64,000 bases of DNA from Sphingomonas yunnanensis (GCF_019898765.1 NZ_JAIOKB010000010.1:87350-151349), one strand, 5' to 3'. Shown: positions 27,397 to 39,563, counted from the stretch's first letter. Translations and numbers: made by a program. The notes: generated by a model from the sequence alone, not told the origin.

Positions 27397-28541
27397 CTGA
27401 CCCCCGCTCGCCCGTCGCCGTCGGTCCCGTCACCGAGGAGCGCGCCGCCGAGGTGCCCGCCGCGGTCGCGCCGGCCGGCTCGGGCTGGCGCCCGCCGCGG
27501 CTGTCGCGCACCGCCACGCTGCTGATCACGTTGCTCGCGCTCGCGGGCGTGCTGGCGGTCTTGGCGGCGTGGCGAATGTGGCCGTTCACCAGCGACGATG
27601 AGTCGACCGACAACGCCTATGTCCGCGGCCGTACCACGGTGATCGCGCCGCAGGTGTCGGGCTATGTCACAAGGGTGCTGGTGCGCGATTTCGAGAATGT
27701 CCGCGCCGGTCAGCCGCTGGTGGTGGTGGACCAGCGCATCTACGCGCAGCGCGTCGAGCAGGCCGAGGCGCAGGTGGAGAACGCGCGGGCGACGCTCGCC
27801 AACAGCGTCCAGGCCGCGGCGAGCCGCGAGGCGAGTTTCGGCGGGCAGGAAGCGGCGCTGGCCAACGCGCGCGCGCAGCTGCTCCGCGCCGAGGCGGACA
27901 TGAACCGCGTCAACGACCTCGTCACCGACGGCTCGGTCTCGCTGCGCGAGCGCGACCAGACGCTCGCCACGCTGCGACAGGCGCAGGCGCAGCTCCAGCA
28001 GGCGCAGGCCGCGCGCGAGATCGCGCGGCAGGACATTCGCACCGTCGCGGTGGGGCGCGGCGGGCAGGAGGCGGGCGTGTCGGGCGCGCAGGCGGCGCTG
28101 CGGCTGGCGCGGATCGACCTCGCCAATACCGTGGTCCGCGCGCCCGAGGCGGGGCGGCTGAGCGAGGTGGGGGTGCGCGTCGGCCAATATGTCACGGCGG
28201 GCTCGCAGCTGATGTTCCTGGTACCGGCCGAGACCTGGGTGATCGCCAACTACAAGGAGGCGCAGACCGCGCGGATCGCAGTGGGGCAGCGCGCCAGCTT
28301 CACCGTCGACGCGCTCGCCGACGCGCGGCTGGCGGGCCGGGTGGAGCGGATCTCGCCCGCGGCGGGGAGTGAGTTCGCGGTGCTCAAGTCGGACAATGCC
28401 ACGGGCAATTTCACCAAGGTGCCGCAGCGGATCGCGGTGCGGATCCGGATCGATCCGGGGCAGGCGCTGGCGGCGCGGCTGCGCCCGGGCATGTCGGTGC
28501 AGGCGCGGGTCGACACCGCCGGCACGCCGGCGCCGCGATGA
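27393..28541 (+). CDS. HlyD/EmrA-family membrane fusion protein
   Basis: 382 residues: one membrane helix (about 42-63), the biotinyl-lipoyl-like segment TDNAYVRGRTTVIAPQVSGY (about 70-89), a long coiled-coil hairpin (about 110-230), then VVRAPEAGRLSEVGVRVGQY and a beta-barrel domain. It links the inner-membrane pump to the outer-membrane factor across the periplasm. Starts inside the stop of the MFS gene (ATGA). Confidence 0.93.
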   Translation: MTDPRSPVAVGPVTEERAAEVPAAVAPAGSGWRPPRLSRTATLLITLLALAGVLAVLAAWRMWPFTSDDESTDNAYVRGRTTVIAPQVSGYVTRVLVRDFENVRAGQPLVVVDQRIYAQRVEQAEAQVENARATLANSVQAAASREASFGGQEAALANARAQLLRAEADMNRVNDLVTDGSVSLRERDQTLATLRQAQAQLQQAQAAREIARQDIRTVAVGRGGQEAGVSGAQAALRLARIDLANTVVRAPEAGRLSEVGVRVGQYVTAGSQLMFLVPAETWVIANYKEAQTARIAVGQRASFTVDALADARLAGRVERISPAAGSEFAVLKSDNATGNFTKVPQRIAVRIRIDPGQALAARLRPGMSVQARVDTAGTPAPR

Positions 28542-28612
28542 GGGAGAGTGGCGCTCCGGTACGAGGCGGACGCGGCCTTGGTGGCACTACGCTATCCGTG
28601 CCTTCCACCCTG

Positions 28613-28710
28613 CCGTCATCCCGGACGTGGTCCGGGACCCACCCGGCCGCGCACGCGCCGGCCGTTGAAAATGCGGGGCGGTGGATCCCGGACCAAGTCC
28701 GGGGTGACGG
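28613..28710. repeat. Hyphenated palindromic repeat, family A
   Basis: CCGTCATCCCGGACGTGGTC pairs with GACCAAGTCCGGGGTGACGG. It lies between the membrane-fusion and outer-membrane-factor genes. An in-frame reading upstream of the true start of the latter is merely translated repeat. Confidence 0.75.
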
Positions 28711-28753
28711 AGGGAGTGCGAAGAAGGGCTCGGGCACCACCTGCGTACCGACC

Positions 28754-30166
28754 ATGTGTCGCTCCGCCCACCGCATTCTTCGTGTGCTCCTCCTCCCGCT
28801 CCTCCTCGCGGGCTGCGCGCTGCCCGGACCGCGCCGTGCCGCGCCGCCCGACGCCTCCGTCGTGCCGCCGCCGGCGTGGCGCAGCGCGCTGACCGCGCCC
28901 GACGCGTCGCCGGTGAACGCGGCCTGGTGGCAGGGCTTCGGCGACCCGGTCCTCACCGCGCTGGTCGAGCGCGCGCTCGCCAACAACCTCGACGTGCTCG
29001 CCGCCGCCGCGCGGGTCGAGGAGGCGCGCGCCGCGGAGGCGCTCGCGCGCGCGCAGCTGCTGCCCCAGCTCGGCGGCACCGTGCCCGAGACGCAGGGCCA
29101 GTCGATCAGCGCGCTCGGAACCACCGCGCGCTCGGCCGCGGTGCAGCCCGGCGTCCAGCTCAGCTACGACCTCGACCTGTTCGGGCGACTGCGCCAGGCC
29201 AGCCGCGCCGCGCGCGCCCAGCTGCTCGCCACCGCCGCGGCGCGCGACACGGTGCGGCTCGCCACCGCCGCCACCGCCGCCTCGGGCTATGTCACGCTGC
29301 GCGCGCTCGACCAGCGGCTGGCGATCGCGCGCGCGACGCTGGTGGCGCGCGCCGAGGCGCTGCGGATCGCGCGGCGGCGCTACGAGACCGGCTACGCCTC
29401 GCGGCTGGAGTACCGCCAGGCACAGGCGGAATATGCCGGCACGCAGCAGCTCGTCCCCGCCGCCGAGCTGGCGATCGCGCGGCAGGAGAACGCGCTGGCG
29501 CTGCTGACCGGCGACTCGCCGCGCGCGGTGGCGCGCGGGTTGGCGCTCGACCAACTCGCGACGCCGCCGCTGCCCGGCGGGCTGCCCGCGCAGCTGCTGC
29601 GCCGCCGCCCCGATCTCTTCCAGGCCGAGCAGACCCTGGTGGCGGCGGACCGCACGCTCGACAGTCAGCGCGCCGCGATGCTGCCCAACCTGTCGCTGAC
29701 CGGCGCGGGCAACCTCGTCCTCTCCACCGCACTGGCCCAGCCCGAGGTGATCTTCTCGCTCGGCGCGAGCGTGCTGGGGCCGATCTTCGACGGCGGGCGG
29801 CTGCGGGCGCAGGAGCGAGTCGCCACCGCGCGGCGCGACCAGGCAGCCTATGCCTATCGCCGCGCCGCGCTGCTGGCGTTCCGCGAGGTGGACGACTCGC
29901 TCGTCGGGGTACGCCGCACGGGCGAGCAGGCCGACGCGCTGGCGGCGCAGACGGCGGCGTCGCGCGGCGCGCTGGAGAATGCGACCAACCGCTACCGAGC
30001 GGGCTACTCGGCCTATCTCGAGCAGCTCGACGCACAGCGCACCCTGCTCACCGCCGAGCTGTCGCTGGTGCAGGCGCGCGCCGACCGGCTGACGAGCTAT
30101 GTCGCTTTGTACCAGGCGATGGGCGGCGGCTGGACGCCGGCGGAGGTGGCGGCGGTGGAGCGGTGA
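28754..30166 (+). CDS. Efflux outer-membrane lipoprotein, NodT/TolC family
   Basis: 470 residues starting with a lipoprotein signal (MCRSAHRILRVLLLPLLLAG then the lipobox Cys). Two OEP repeats follow, with WWQGFGDPVLTALVERALANN typical of NodT-type factors and long helices forming the periplasmic tunnel. The start at 28754 is fixed by the signal peptide; the longer frame runs into repeat DNA. Third component of the exporter formed with the two preceding genes. Confidence 0.92.
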   Translation: MCRSAHRILRVLLLPLLLAGCALPGPRRAAPPDASVVPPPAWRSALTAPDASPVNAAWWQGFGDPVLTALVERALANNLDVLAAAARVEEARAAEALARAQLLPQLGGTVPETQGQSISALGTTARSAAVQPGVQLSYDLDLFGRLRQASRAARAQLLATAAARDTVRLATAATAASGYVTLRALDQRLAIARATLVARAEALRIARRRYETGYASRLEYRQAQAEYAGTQQLVPAAELAIARQENALALLTGDSPRAVARGLALDQLATPPLPGGLPAQLLRRRPDLFQAEQTLVAADRTLDSQRAAMLPNLSLTGAGNLVLSTALAQPEVIFSLGASVLGPIFDGGRLRAQERVATARRDQAAYAYRRAALLAFREVDDSLVGVRRTGEQADALAAQTAASRGALENATNRYRAGYSAYLEQLDAQRTLLTAELSLVQARADRLTSYVALYQAMGGGWTPAEVAAVER

Positions 30167-30184
30167 GAGCGCGCGCGCGGCGAG

Positions 30185-31165
30185 CTAAACCGCACGCTCC
30201 TCCTCTTCTGCCACCGCCAGAGCCTCGCGGCTCTCCACCTCCGGCTGCTTCCACAAGGCGGTGAGCAGGTAGAACACCAGGTTGCTCCCCTGCGTCAGCG
30301 CGCCGCCGGCGAGAAGCAACCCCGCCATCGCCTCGCGCGGGCCGTTGATCGTGCCGCTCATCTCCAGCGCGGCGCTGAGGAACAGGAGGTCGCGGTTGGG
30401 CACGATCGGCAGCCGCGAGATCACCATCTGCGCGGTGAGGAACACCAGCCACACGCTCCACGGCTCCTGCGGTAGCACCACCGCCCATTGCGTCGCCTGA
30501 AGCAGCACCACCCCCGCGATCCGCGCCACGTGGATCGCCAGCACGCGCGCCGCGAGCGGCAGCGGCATCGCGATCAGCTGGCGGCGCAGGCGGAACAGCA
30601 GCGGTACCAGGAACACCGCGCCGACGCCGCCCGCGATCAGCAGCGCCGGCCCCGGATCGAGCCACGCCGCGATGCGCCGCCCATTGCCCGCCGCGGCGAA
30701 GCCGAGCAGCAGCAGCAGCGTCACCAGCCCCGACGACACCGCCGAGAGGATCGCATTGTCCTTGAGCCCGATCGCGATCGTCTTGCTGCGCAACCCGACC
30801 ACGCGGCGCAGCCAGACGAACAGGTAGAGTTCGCCCGAATAGCCGACCAGCGCGCTGTTGAGGATGCGCTTGCGCACCAGCACGGGAAAGGCGCCGCGCA
30901 GGGGGCGCGCGAAGATGGTGCGGAACACCACGATCTCGGACGCGGGCAGCACCAGGAAGGTGGCGACGAACAGTAAGTAGAACAGCGGGTTCGTCGGCAG
31001 CGAGCGCGCCACCTGGCCCCAGCCGATCGCGTTCACCTTGAGCACCATCCAGGTGACCATGCCGGCGAAGAACAGCAGCCGCGCGACCCAGCCGAGGCGG
31101 CGCACCCACGGCTTCTCGCCCCACGCCCTCCACCCGCTGGCGGGCGGCGCGCCCGCCCCGCTCAT
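30185..31165 (-). CDS. Polytopic membrane protein of unknown function in a glycosyltransferase island
   Basis: 326 residues with roughly seven or eight hydrophobic segments and basic loops between them (VRKRILNSALVGYSGELYLF at about 104-123). The pattern recalls the lysylphosphatidylglycerol-synthase/flippase-like membrane families, but I cannot place it firmly. The ATG at 31165 overlaps the stop of the upstream glycosyltransferase gene by context (9 bases apart) and has GAGCGAGG before it, so the pair is co-transcribed. A role in moving or building a lipid-linked glycan is an inference from position. Confidence 0.7.
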   Translation of the reverse strand: MSGAGAPPASGWRAWGEKPWVRRLGWVARLLFFAGMVTWMVLKVNAIGWGQVARSLPTNPLFYLLFVATFLVLPASEIVVFRTIFARPLRGAFPVLVRKRILNSALVGYSGELYLFVWLRRVVGLRSKTIAIGLKDNAILSAVSSGLVTLLLLLGFAAAGNGRRIAAWLDPGPALLIAGGVGAVFLVPLLFRLRRQLIAMPLPLAARVLAIHVARIAGVVLLQATQWAVVLPQEPWSVWLVFLTAQMVISRLPIVPNRDLLFLSAALEMSGTINGPREAMAGLLLAGGALTQGSNLVFYLLTALWKQPEVESREALAVAEEEERAV

Positions 31166-31173
31166 TGCCTCGC

Positions 31174-31983
31174 TCAAAACAGCCCCAGCGCGCGCGACTG
31201 CGTGACATAGGCGTCGAACGCGCGGCGCTGCTCGGGAGTCAGCCGGAAGGCGGAATAGCCCGCAGTGGTGCCGGTCCACTGGCGCAACTTCCACTCGACG
31301 ATCTGCGCCGGCCGCAGCGCCAGCCGCCGCTCGAAATGGCCGCGATCCCAGGTGTTGCTGCCGTGGAAGCAGCGGATCAGCAGATGCGCCTCGGCGCGCG
31401 GGATCAGCGCGGTGCCGAGCCGTAGCCAGGCGTCGCGGAAGGTGCTGTCCTCGCCCTTGCGTTCCTTGGGGTAGCGGATGTCGTCGCGGCGGCGATGGAC
31501 GATCGTGCTCGGCGCGCCGCCCTTGAACCAGCTGAGATAGGGGCGATCGAGCCAGGCGGCATCGTCGAGGTGCATCAGCGTCGCCTCGGCCCAGACCGCG
31601 GCCTTGTCGCCGAGTGTCTCGACCGAGCGCGCCAGTCGCTGGGGCGCGAACCAATCGTCGTCGTCCCAGTGCGCCATCAGGTCGCCGCGGGCGAGATCGA
31701 GCGAGAGGTTGCGCAGCTCGCCGAGCGTCGTCGCCGGGTTCTTGGGCAGGCGGTGGTGGATCAGCCGGTCGGCGGGGACGCGTGCGAGGATCGGCGCGTA
31801 ATCCTCGCTGCCGTCGTCGACGATCACCAGCTCGCGGTTGGGATAGGTCTGCGCCAGGAAGCAGTCGACCGAGCGTTCGGTCAGGCGGCGGCGGTCCGCG
31901 GTGACCATCAGGCAGGAGACGCGCGGGCCCTCCTCCGCGAAACGGGCGGGCACGGGGCGAGCGGGAGCGGGAAAATCGTTCAC
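31174..31983 (-). CDS. Glycosyltransferase family 2 protein
   Basis: 269 residues with a GT-A fold: VSCLMVTADRR strand (about 22-32), ELVIVDDGSEDY (about 51-62) and the metal-binding DDDD in MAHWDDDDWF (about 106-115). GTG start at 31983 behind GAGG; the longer frame has no ATG that fits better. Transfers a sugar from a nucleotide donor; acceptor unknown. Divergent from the glycosyltransferase at 32040. Confidence 0.88.
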   Translation of the reverse strand: MNDFPAPARPVPARFAEEGPRVSCLMVTADRRRLTERSVDCFLAQTYPNRELVIVDDGSEDYAPILARVPADRLIHHRLPKNPATTLGELRNLSLDLARGDLMAHWDDDDWFAPQRLARSVETLGDKAAVWAEATLMHLDDAAWLDRPYLSWFKGGAPSTIVHRRRDDIRYPKERKGEDSTFRDAWLRLGTALIPRAEAHLLIRCFHGSNTWDRGHFERRLALRPAQIVEWKLRQWTGTTAGYSAFRLTPEQRRAFDAYVTQSRALGLF

Positions 31984-32039
31984 GGGCCTCAACCTAGGCA
32001 GGGCGCGTCGGCGCTGGTACGGGCATGCGACCCGGGCCC

Positions 32040-33098
32040 ATGACACGCATCATCTTCGTCCTCACCTATCCGACCTACCATGGCGTCGCCGATCCGGCGG
32101 AGTGGCTGCGATGGGACAATCGCGACCGTCGGATGCCCGCGCTGTTAGCCGCCACGGGGGTGGATGTCGAGTTGTGGGGCGTCGCCGCGGCGACGGCCGA
32201 GCATCGCCCGCCCGCGCCGATCGGGTCGCGCTACAAGATCCGGCTGTTCGCGCGCAGCGGCGGCGGGGCGGCGTCGCGCGATCATTACAGCGACGCGCTG
32301 GTGGCGGCGGCGCGCGCCGACCCGGCCGACCTGTTCGTGCTGATCGGCACCAACGGCGGCGCGGGCTATCGCCTCTACGACCGCTGCCTGCGCCCCGACC
32401 GGCGCAACTTCGCACTGATCATCGGCGGCGACTATTGGAGCCGCCTGGTGCCCCACGCCAGCCTGCTGCTCACCGAGAGCGCGGTGCAGGAGGAAGCGCT
32501 GGCGGCGGGCGGCTGGCTCCGCCGCGCGATCCCGCGCGAGCGGATGGAGCGGCTGCCCAAGACGATCGACACCGAGCTATTCCGCCCGCAGCCGGCCGAG
32601 CGCGCCTGGGACCTGCTCTCGGTCAGCCGCGTGACGCGGTGGAAGAGCTTCGCCGAGGTGGGCGCCTTGTCGCGCCAGCACCGCGTCGCGGTGGCGGGTG
32701 GCGGGCCGCAGGAGGCGGTGATGCGGCGGCGTTATCCCGCGATCGACTGGCTCGGCCATGTCCCGCACGCGCGCGTCCCCGACTTGCTGGCACAGACCGG
32801 GCTGTTCTTCCACGCCGGGCGGCGCGACTATTTCCCGCGCGCGATCCCCGAGGCGATGGCGTGCGCGCGCCCGGTGGTGGCCTTCGCCGACCGGATCGGC
32901 GCCGATGTGCTGCCGGACGACTGCGGGCTGCGCGTCACCGAGCGCGACTACCGCCCGCTCGTGGCGGCGCTGCTGCGCGACGAGCGGCGCATGGCGGAGA
33001 TGGGCGCGGCGGCGCGCGCGCACGTGCTGGCGACGCATGGGCCGCGCTCGAGCGCGCCGGCGTGCCGCACGCTGCTGCGGCTGGCGGAGGCGGGGTGA
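32040..33098 (+). CDS. Glycosyltransferase, GT-B fold (group 1 type)
   Basis: 352 residues. The C-terminal half is the usual group 1 nucleotide-binding domain: DLLSVSRVTRWKSF (about 190-203), WLGHVPHARVPDLLAQTGLF and PRAIPEAMACARPVVAF with the conserved EAMA glutamate (about 275-283). The N-terminal half is shorter and more divergent. ATG 32040 is preferred; 32025 is possible. The stop overlaps the start of the following glycosyltransferase (TGATG). Confidence 0.85.
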   Translation: MTRIIFVLTYPTYHGVADPAEWLRWDNRDRRMPALLAATGVDVELWGVAAATAEHRPPAPIGSRYKIRLFARSGGGAASRDHYSDALVAAARADPADLFVLIGTNGGAGYRLYDRCLRPDRRNFALIIGGDYWSRLVPHASLLLTESAVQEEALAAGGWLRRAIPRERMERLPKTIDTELFRPQPAERAWDLLSVSRVTRWKSFAEVGALSRQHRVAVAGGGPQEAVMRRRYPAIDWLGHVPHARVPDLLAQTGLFFHAGRRDYFPRAIPEAMACARPVVAFADRIGADVLPDDCGLRVTERDYRPLVAALLRDERRMAEMGAAARAHVLATHGPRSSAPACRTLLRLAEAG

Positions 33099-33901
33099 TG
33101 CGCTGGACGGTCGTGATCGCCTATTTCAACGAGCAGGCCTATCTCGCCGACACGCTCGCCAGCCTGGCGGCGCAGACGCTGCGGCCCTTCCGCCTAGTGC
33201 TGGTCGACAACGGCTCGACCGACGCCTCGCCGACGATCGCGCGCACCTTCGCGAGCGACGGGATCGAGCTGGTCCAACTCAGCGAGCCGCGGCCCGGCAA
33301 GATCGTGGCGCTGGAGCGCGCGATGGCGGCGATCACCACAGATTTCGTCGCGTTCGGCGACGCCGACACCTTCTACCCGCCGCACTATCTCGCCACCGCC
33401 GAGGCGGCGCTCGCCGCTCCCCGCGTGGTAGCCGCGATGGCGACCGACGTACCGCTCGATCCGGAGAAGGCGCTGCGCAAACGGCGGCACAACCAGCTGG
33501 TCAGCCGCTTGTGGCCCCAGCAGACCCACACCGGCGGCTTCGGCCAGACCTTCCGCACCGCCGCGCTGCTGGCCGCGGGCGGCTATGCCGAGCGCCACTG
33601 GCCGTACGTGCTGATGGATCACGAGATCATGCAGCGCGTGGTGCAGCAGGGGCGGGTGGTCTACCCCTATGACCTGTGGTGTGTCCCGTCAGACCGGCGC
33701 GGGGACCGGCGTCGCGTGCGCTGGACGCTGGCGGAGCGACTTCTGTATCACCTCACCCCGGCGGCGGCGAAGGACTGGTATTTCTACCGCTTCCTCGGCC
33801 CGCGGCTGGCGCGGCGGAAGCTCGGCCATCTCAACCTGCGCGAGAAGACGTGGGAGGATCAGACGCAATCCCCCCCGGCACGGGGAGGTGGCAGCGCGTA
33901 G
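33098..33901 (+). CDS. Glycosyltransferase family 2 protein with repeat-derived C-terminus
   Basis: 267 residues: VVIAYFNEQAYL (about 5-16), LVLVDNGSTDASP (about 33-45) and the DxD-type GDADTFYPP (about 85-93). The last dozen residues (QSPPARGGGSA) are encoded by the left arm of a family C repeat, so the native stop was probably lost or moved when the repeat arrived. Coupled by overlap to the preceding glycosyltransferase. Confidence 0.86.
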   Translation: MRWTVVIAYFNEQAYLADTLASLAAQTLRPFRLVLVDNGSTDASPTIARTFASDGIELVQLSEPRPGKIVALERAMAAITTDFVAFGDADTFYPPHYLATAEAALAAPRVVAAMATDVPLDPEKALRKRRHNQLVSRLWPQQTHTGGFGQTFRTAALLAAGGYAERHWPYVLMDHEIMQRVVQQGRVVYPYDLWCVPSDRRGDRRRVRWTLAERLLYHLTPAAAKDWYFYRFLGPRLARRKLGHLNLREKTWEDQTQSPPARGGGSA

Positions 33902-34005
33902 CGCTGACGGAGGGGCTATCCTCGAGCGAGCCGGCTCGTGAGCGAAGAACCCCCTCCACCACCGCGCTGACGCGCGGCGGTCCCCCTCCCCGTACTGGGG
34001 AGGAT
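33869..34005. repeat. Long hyphenated repeat, family C
   Basis: Left arm TCCCCCCCGGCACGGGGAGG, right arm ending TCCCCCTCCCCGTACTGGGG. The right part CCTCCACCACCGCGCTGA... also occurs in the element at 45892-46027. It overlaps the last 33 bases of the glycosyltransferase gene and ends near the clpB stop, where the terminal CCTCCCC-GTACT-GGGGAGG hairpin can terminate both genes. Confidence 0.75.
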
Positions 34006-34028
34006 CGGCTCGGAGAGAGGCTCAGCCC

Positions 34029-36608
<2,580 letters not shown>

Positions 36609-36635
36609 CGTGACGCCCTGTTGTTCGTTGGCCTG

Positions 36636-36665
36636 AAGATGGGTGTGGCTTTCGGGCAACACAAG
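36636..36665 (-). promoter_or_regulatory. Probable RpoH promoter of clpB
   Basis: On the minus strand CTTG (36662-36665), an 18-base spacer and CCCATCTT (36636-36643) resemble the heat-shock consensus. The -10 part is less perfect than in front of dnaK. It lies 28 bases before the clpB start. Confidence 0.6.
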
Positions 36666-36719
36666 GGGGTGGGTTGCGGGCGCTGGGCGGGGATGGCACG
36701 GCCACGCCACATCGCGGCC

Positions 36720-36806
36720 ATCCCGGCGGACGCCGGGGTCCAGTCGGGGGACGTCGGCGAGCAGCATGGCGGCCTTCCCACCGGGCCCGGGCGTTCGCCG
36801 GGGTGG
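36720..36806. repeat. Hyphenated palindromic repeat, family A
   Basis: ATCCCGGCGGACGCCGGGGT faces CGGGCGTTCGCCGGGGTGG across a short centre between the divergent clpB and epimerase genes. Confidence 0.65.
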
Positions 36807-36830
36807 TGCACGGCAGCTCAGGAGACCAAC

Positions 36831-37904
36831 GTGGCGCGTATCCTCATCACCGGCGGCTGCGGCTTCGTCGGCCGGCACTTGGTCGCGCGGCTCGCGCGCG
36901 AGGGCGGGCATGAATTGTGGATCATCGACGATCTCTCCACCGGCAAGCCGCCCGCCGAATGGGAGGTGCCGCAGCTGCGCCCGCTCGGCGAGGAGGGCGG
37001 GGTGCAGCGCCACGAGCTGCTCGGGCTCGACCAGCAGGTGCGGCTGATCCGCGCCGACCTCGTCGCGGTGGCGCAGGCCGAGCTGGGCATGACGCCGTCG
37101 CTCGGGCTCGCGCGGCTGCCGCGCTTCGACGAGATCTACCATCTCGCCTCGGTGGTCGGCGGTCGCAACGTGATCGATAACGACCCGCTCGCGGTCGGCA
37201 TCGACCTCGCGGTGGACAGCAGCTTCTTCCTCTGGGCCGCCAAGGTCGCGCGCCCCGAGCGCATCCTCTACGCCTCCTCGAGCGCGGCCTATCCGATCGA
37301 CCTGCAGGAGGCGGGCGAGAGCCGCGCGCTGCGCGAGGACGACATCTCGTTCGACAAGCGCCTCGGCCTGCCGGACTATACCTATGGCTGGAGCAAGCTG
37401 ACGGGCGAGTATCTCGGCCGCATCGCGCACGAGAAATACGGGCTGAGCGTCGGCGTGGTGCGCCCCTTCTCGGGCTATGGCGAGGACCAGGACGTGGTCT
37501 ATCCCTTCCCCGCGATCGCGCTGCGCGTCGCGGCACGGCGCGACCCGGTCCGCGTCTGGGGCTCGGGCGAGCAGACGCGCGACTTCGTCCATATCGACGA
37601 CGCCTGTGACGCCTGCGTGTTGGTATGCCGCGGGGTGAGCGACGCGCGCGCCTTCAACATCGGCACCGGCACGCCGACGCGCTTTCTCGACCTCGCCGCG
37701 CGGATGGTGGCGATCGAGGGCTACGACGCACCGGTGATCGGCACCGCGGGCAAGCCGGTGGGGGTGGCGGAGCGCTACAGCGACCCGTCGCGCATCCGCG
37801 ACGAGCTCGGCTGGCGCCCGACGATCGCGCTCGACGACGGTATCAGGCGAGCGCTGGAATATGCGCGTGGGCGGTTGGCGCGGGGGATCGAGCCAGAGAT
37901 GTGA
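36831..37904 (+). CDS. NAD-dependent epimerase/dehydratase (nucleotide-sugar type)
   Basis: 357-residue extended short-chain dehydrogenase. Rossmann motif ITGGCGFVGRHL (about 6-17), ASSSAAYP with the catalytic serine, and YGWSKLTGEYL carrying the YxxxK pair (about 183-193). GTG start behind CAGGAGA, 6 bases away; the open frame upstream is antisense to clpB and not real. Likely acts on a nucleotide-sugar. The glycosyltransferase island on the far side of clpB is a possible consumer. Confidence 0.9.
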   Translation: MARILITGGCGFVGRHLVARLAREGGHELWIIDDLSTGKPPAEWEVPQLRPLGEEGGVQRHELLGLDQQVRLIRADLVAVAQAELGMTPSLGLARLPRFDEIYHLASVVGGRNVIDNDPLAVGIDLAVDSSFFLWAAKVARPERILYASSSAAYPIDLQEAGESRALREDDISFDKRLGLPDYTYGWSKLTGEYLGRIAHEKYGLSVGVVRPFSGYGEDQDVVYPFPAIALRVAARRDPVRVWGSGEQTRDFVHIDDACDACVLVCRGVSDARAFNIGTGTPTRFLDLAARMVAIEGYDAPVIGTAGKPVGVAERYSDPSRIRDELGWRPTIALDDGIRRALEYARGRLARGIEPEM

Positions 37905-37925
37905 GGGGGCGTGCGCTCTTCTGTT

Positions 37926-38014
37926 CTCCGGCGGAGGCCGGGGGTCCAGTCAGGGAGGCTGGTGGATCTCACGACGGCTATCCCACCTGGACCCCGGCAT
38001 GCGCCGGGGTGGGA
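37926..38014. repeat. Hyphenated palindromic repeat, family A
   Basis: TCTCCGGCGGAGGCCGGGGG and ACCCCGGCATGCGCCGGGGT face each other between convergent genes (epimerase and MFS exporter). Confidence 0.65.
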
Positions 38015-38048
38015 AGGGAATGGGTAGCCGCCGACCTCCACGCACCTA

Positions 38049-39563
38049 TCACCTTCGCCCGCTGATCTCCGCGCCAGCCTTGGGGTCGAAGCGCAGGTTG
38101 ACGAACAGCGCGCCGAACGAGATCGCGGTCACCGTCCAGAACGCCGCGGTGAAGTCCGGGAAGTCGGGCCGCGTCCGCCCCGCCGCCGCCATCGACACGT
38201 GCAGCGCGGTCGCGCCGGCGCAGATGCCGAGCGACAGCATCAGCTGCTGGAAGGTCGAGTAGAAGCTCGTCGCCGCGCTCATCCGCTCCTTCGCGATCTC
38301 GTCATAGGCGATGGTGTTGTAGGCGGTGAACTGGAATGACATCAGGAAGCCCGACACCAACATCACCGCGAAGATCGCGGGCAACGGCCAGTCTGGGCGG
38401 AACAGCCCGCACAGCGCGTAGCTGGCGGTGGCGAGCAGCCCCAGGCAGACCAGGCTGGTGCGGAACCCGAAACGGCGCAGCAGCCGCGGCGCCACCCCCT
38501 TCATCCCGAACGAGCCGATCGCGGTGGCGAGCGTCATCGAGCCGCTCTCCGCCGCGCTCAGCCCGAAGGCGAGCTGCAGCAGCAGCGGCAGCAGGAACGG
38601 CTGCGCGCCCTGCGTGATCCGCGTCAGCGAGCCGCCCAGCACCGAGAGGCGGAAGGTCGGTACGCGCATGAGCGAGAAGTCGAGGATCGGGTGGTCCGTT
38701 CGCCGCGCGTGGCGCCAGTACAGCCAGGCCGCGCCCCCGCCGACCGCGATCAGCGTCGCGGCGAGCGTGCCCTCCCCCTGTCGGCTCGCCAGTTCCAAGC
38801 CGAACAACAGGCAGCCGAGCGCCACCGCCGAGAGTAGGAAGCCGGGCCAGTCGAAACGATGCACGGAGGGCTCGCGCACGTCGACGATGAAGCGCCCGAC
38901 CAGCAGGATCCCGATGACGCCGATCGGCAGGTTGAGCCAGAAGATCCAGCGCCAGTCGAGATAGTCGACGATGAACCCGCCCACCGGCGGCCCGATGATC
39001 GGGCCGATCAGCGCCGGCATGATCAGCCATGACATGGCCGACACCATGTCGCGTTTCGCCACCGAGCGCAGCAGCACCAGCCGCCCGACCGGCATCATCA
39101 TCGCGCCGCCGATCCCCTGCGCGAAGCGCGCCAGCGCCATCGTCGTCAGCGTCGGCGCGAGCCCGCAGGCGAGCGAGCCGAGCACGAACACGCCGATCGC
39201 GGCGCGGAACACGTTCTTGGCGCCGAACCGGTCCGCCACCATGCCGGAGGCGGGGATGAACATCGCCAGCGCGACCAGGTAGGAGGTGAGCGCGACGCTC
39301 ATCTCGGGCGCGCGCACCGCGAAGTCGCGGGCCATCGTCGGCAGCGCGGTGGCGAGCACGGTGGCGTCCAGATTCTCCATGAACATCGCGCAAGCGATGA
39401 TCATCGCGACGGTGCGGTAGCGCGGGTTATGCGGCTCGCCGCCGTCATGGTCGGCCGTGGTGGCCACCGAGTCGCCGGCGGGGACGATGCCATCGCGCAC
39501 CTCCGAGTTGACCGAGGCGATGCCGCGGCGGCGAGGGCGAAGCAGCGGTGGCAGGAGGTTCAT
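38049..39563 (-). CDS. MFS transporter, DHA2 (EmrB/QacA) family
   Basis: 504 residues with about 14 membrane helices. Motif A-like GMVADRFGAKNVFRAA (about 104-119), motif C-like PALIGPIIGPPVGGFI (about 178-193) and FMENLDATVLATALPTMA (about 61-78) identify the drug:H+ antiporter-2 group. It has a long hydrophilic N-terminal lead (about 50 residues). No fusion protein or outer-membrane factor is next to it. Confidence 0.92.
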   Translation of the reverse strand: MNLLPPLLRPRRRGIASVNSEVRDGIVPAGDSVATTADHDGGEPHNPRYRTVAMIIACAMFMENLDATVLATALPTMARDFAVRAPEMSVALTSYLVALAMFIPASGMVADRFGAKNVFRAAIGVFVLGSLACGLAPTLTTMALARFAQGIGGAMMMPVGRLVLLRSVAKRDMVSAMSWLIMPALIGPIIGPPVGGFIVDYLDWRWIFWLNLPIGVIGILLVGRFIVDVREPSVHRFDWPGFLLSAVALGCLLFGLELASRQGEGTLAATLIAVGGGAAWLYWRHARRTDHPILDFSLMRVPTFRLSVLGGSLTRITQGAQPFLLPLLLQLAFGLSAAESGSMTLATAIGSFGMKGVAPRLLRRFGFRTSLVCLGLLATASYALCGLFRPDWPLPAIFAVMLVSGFLMSFQFTAYNTIAYDEIAKERMSAATSFYSTFQQLMLSLGICAGATALHVSMAAAGRTRPDFPDFTAAFWTVTAISFGALFVNLRFDPKAGAEISGRR

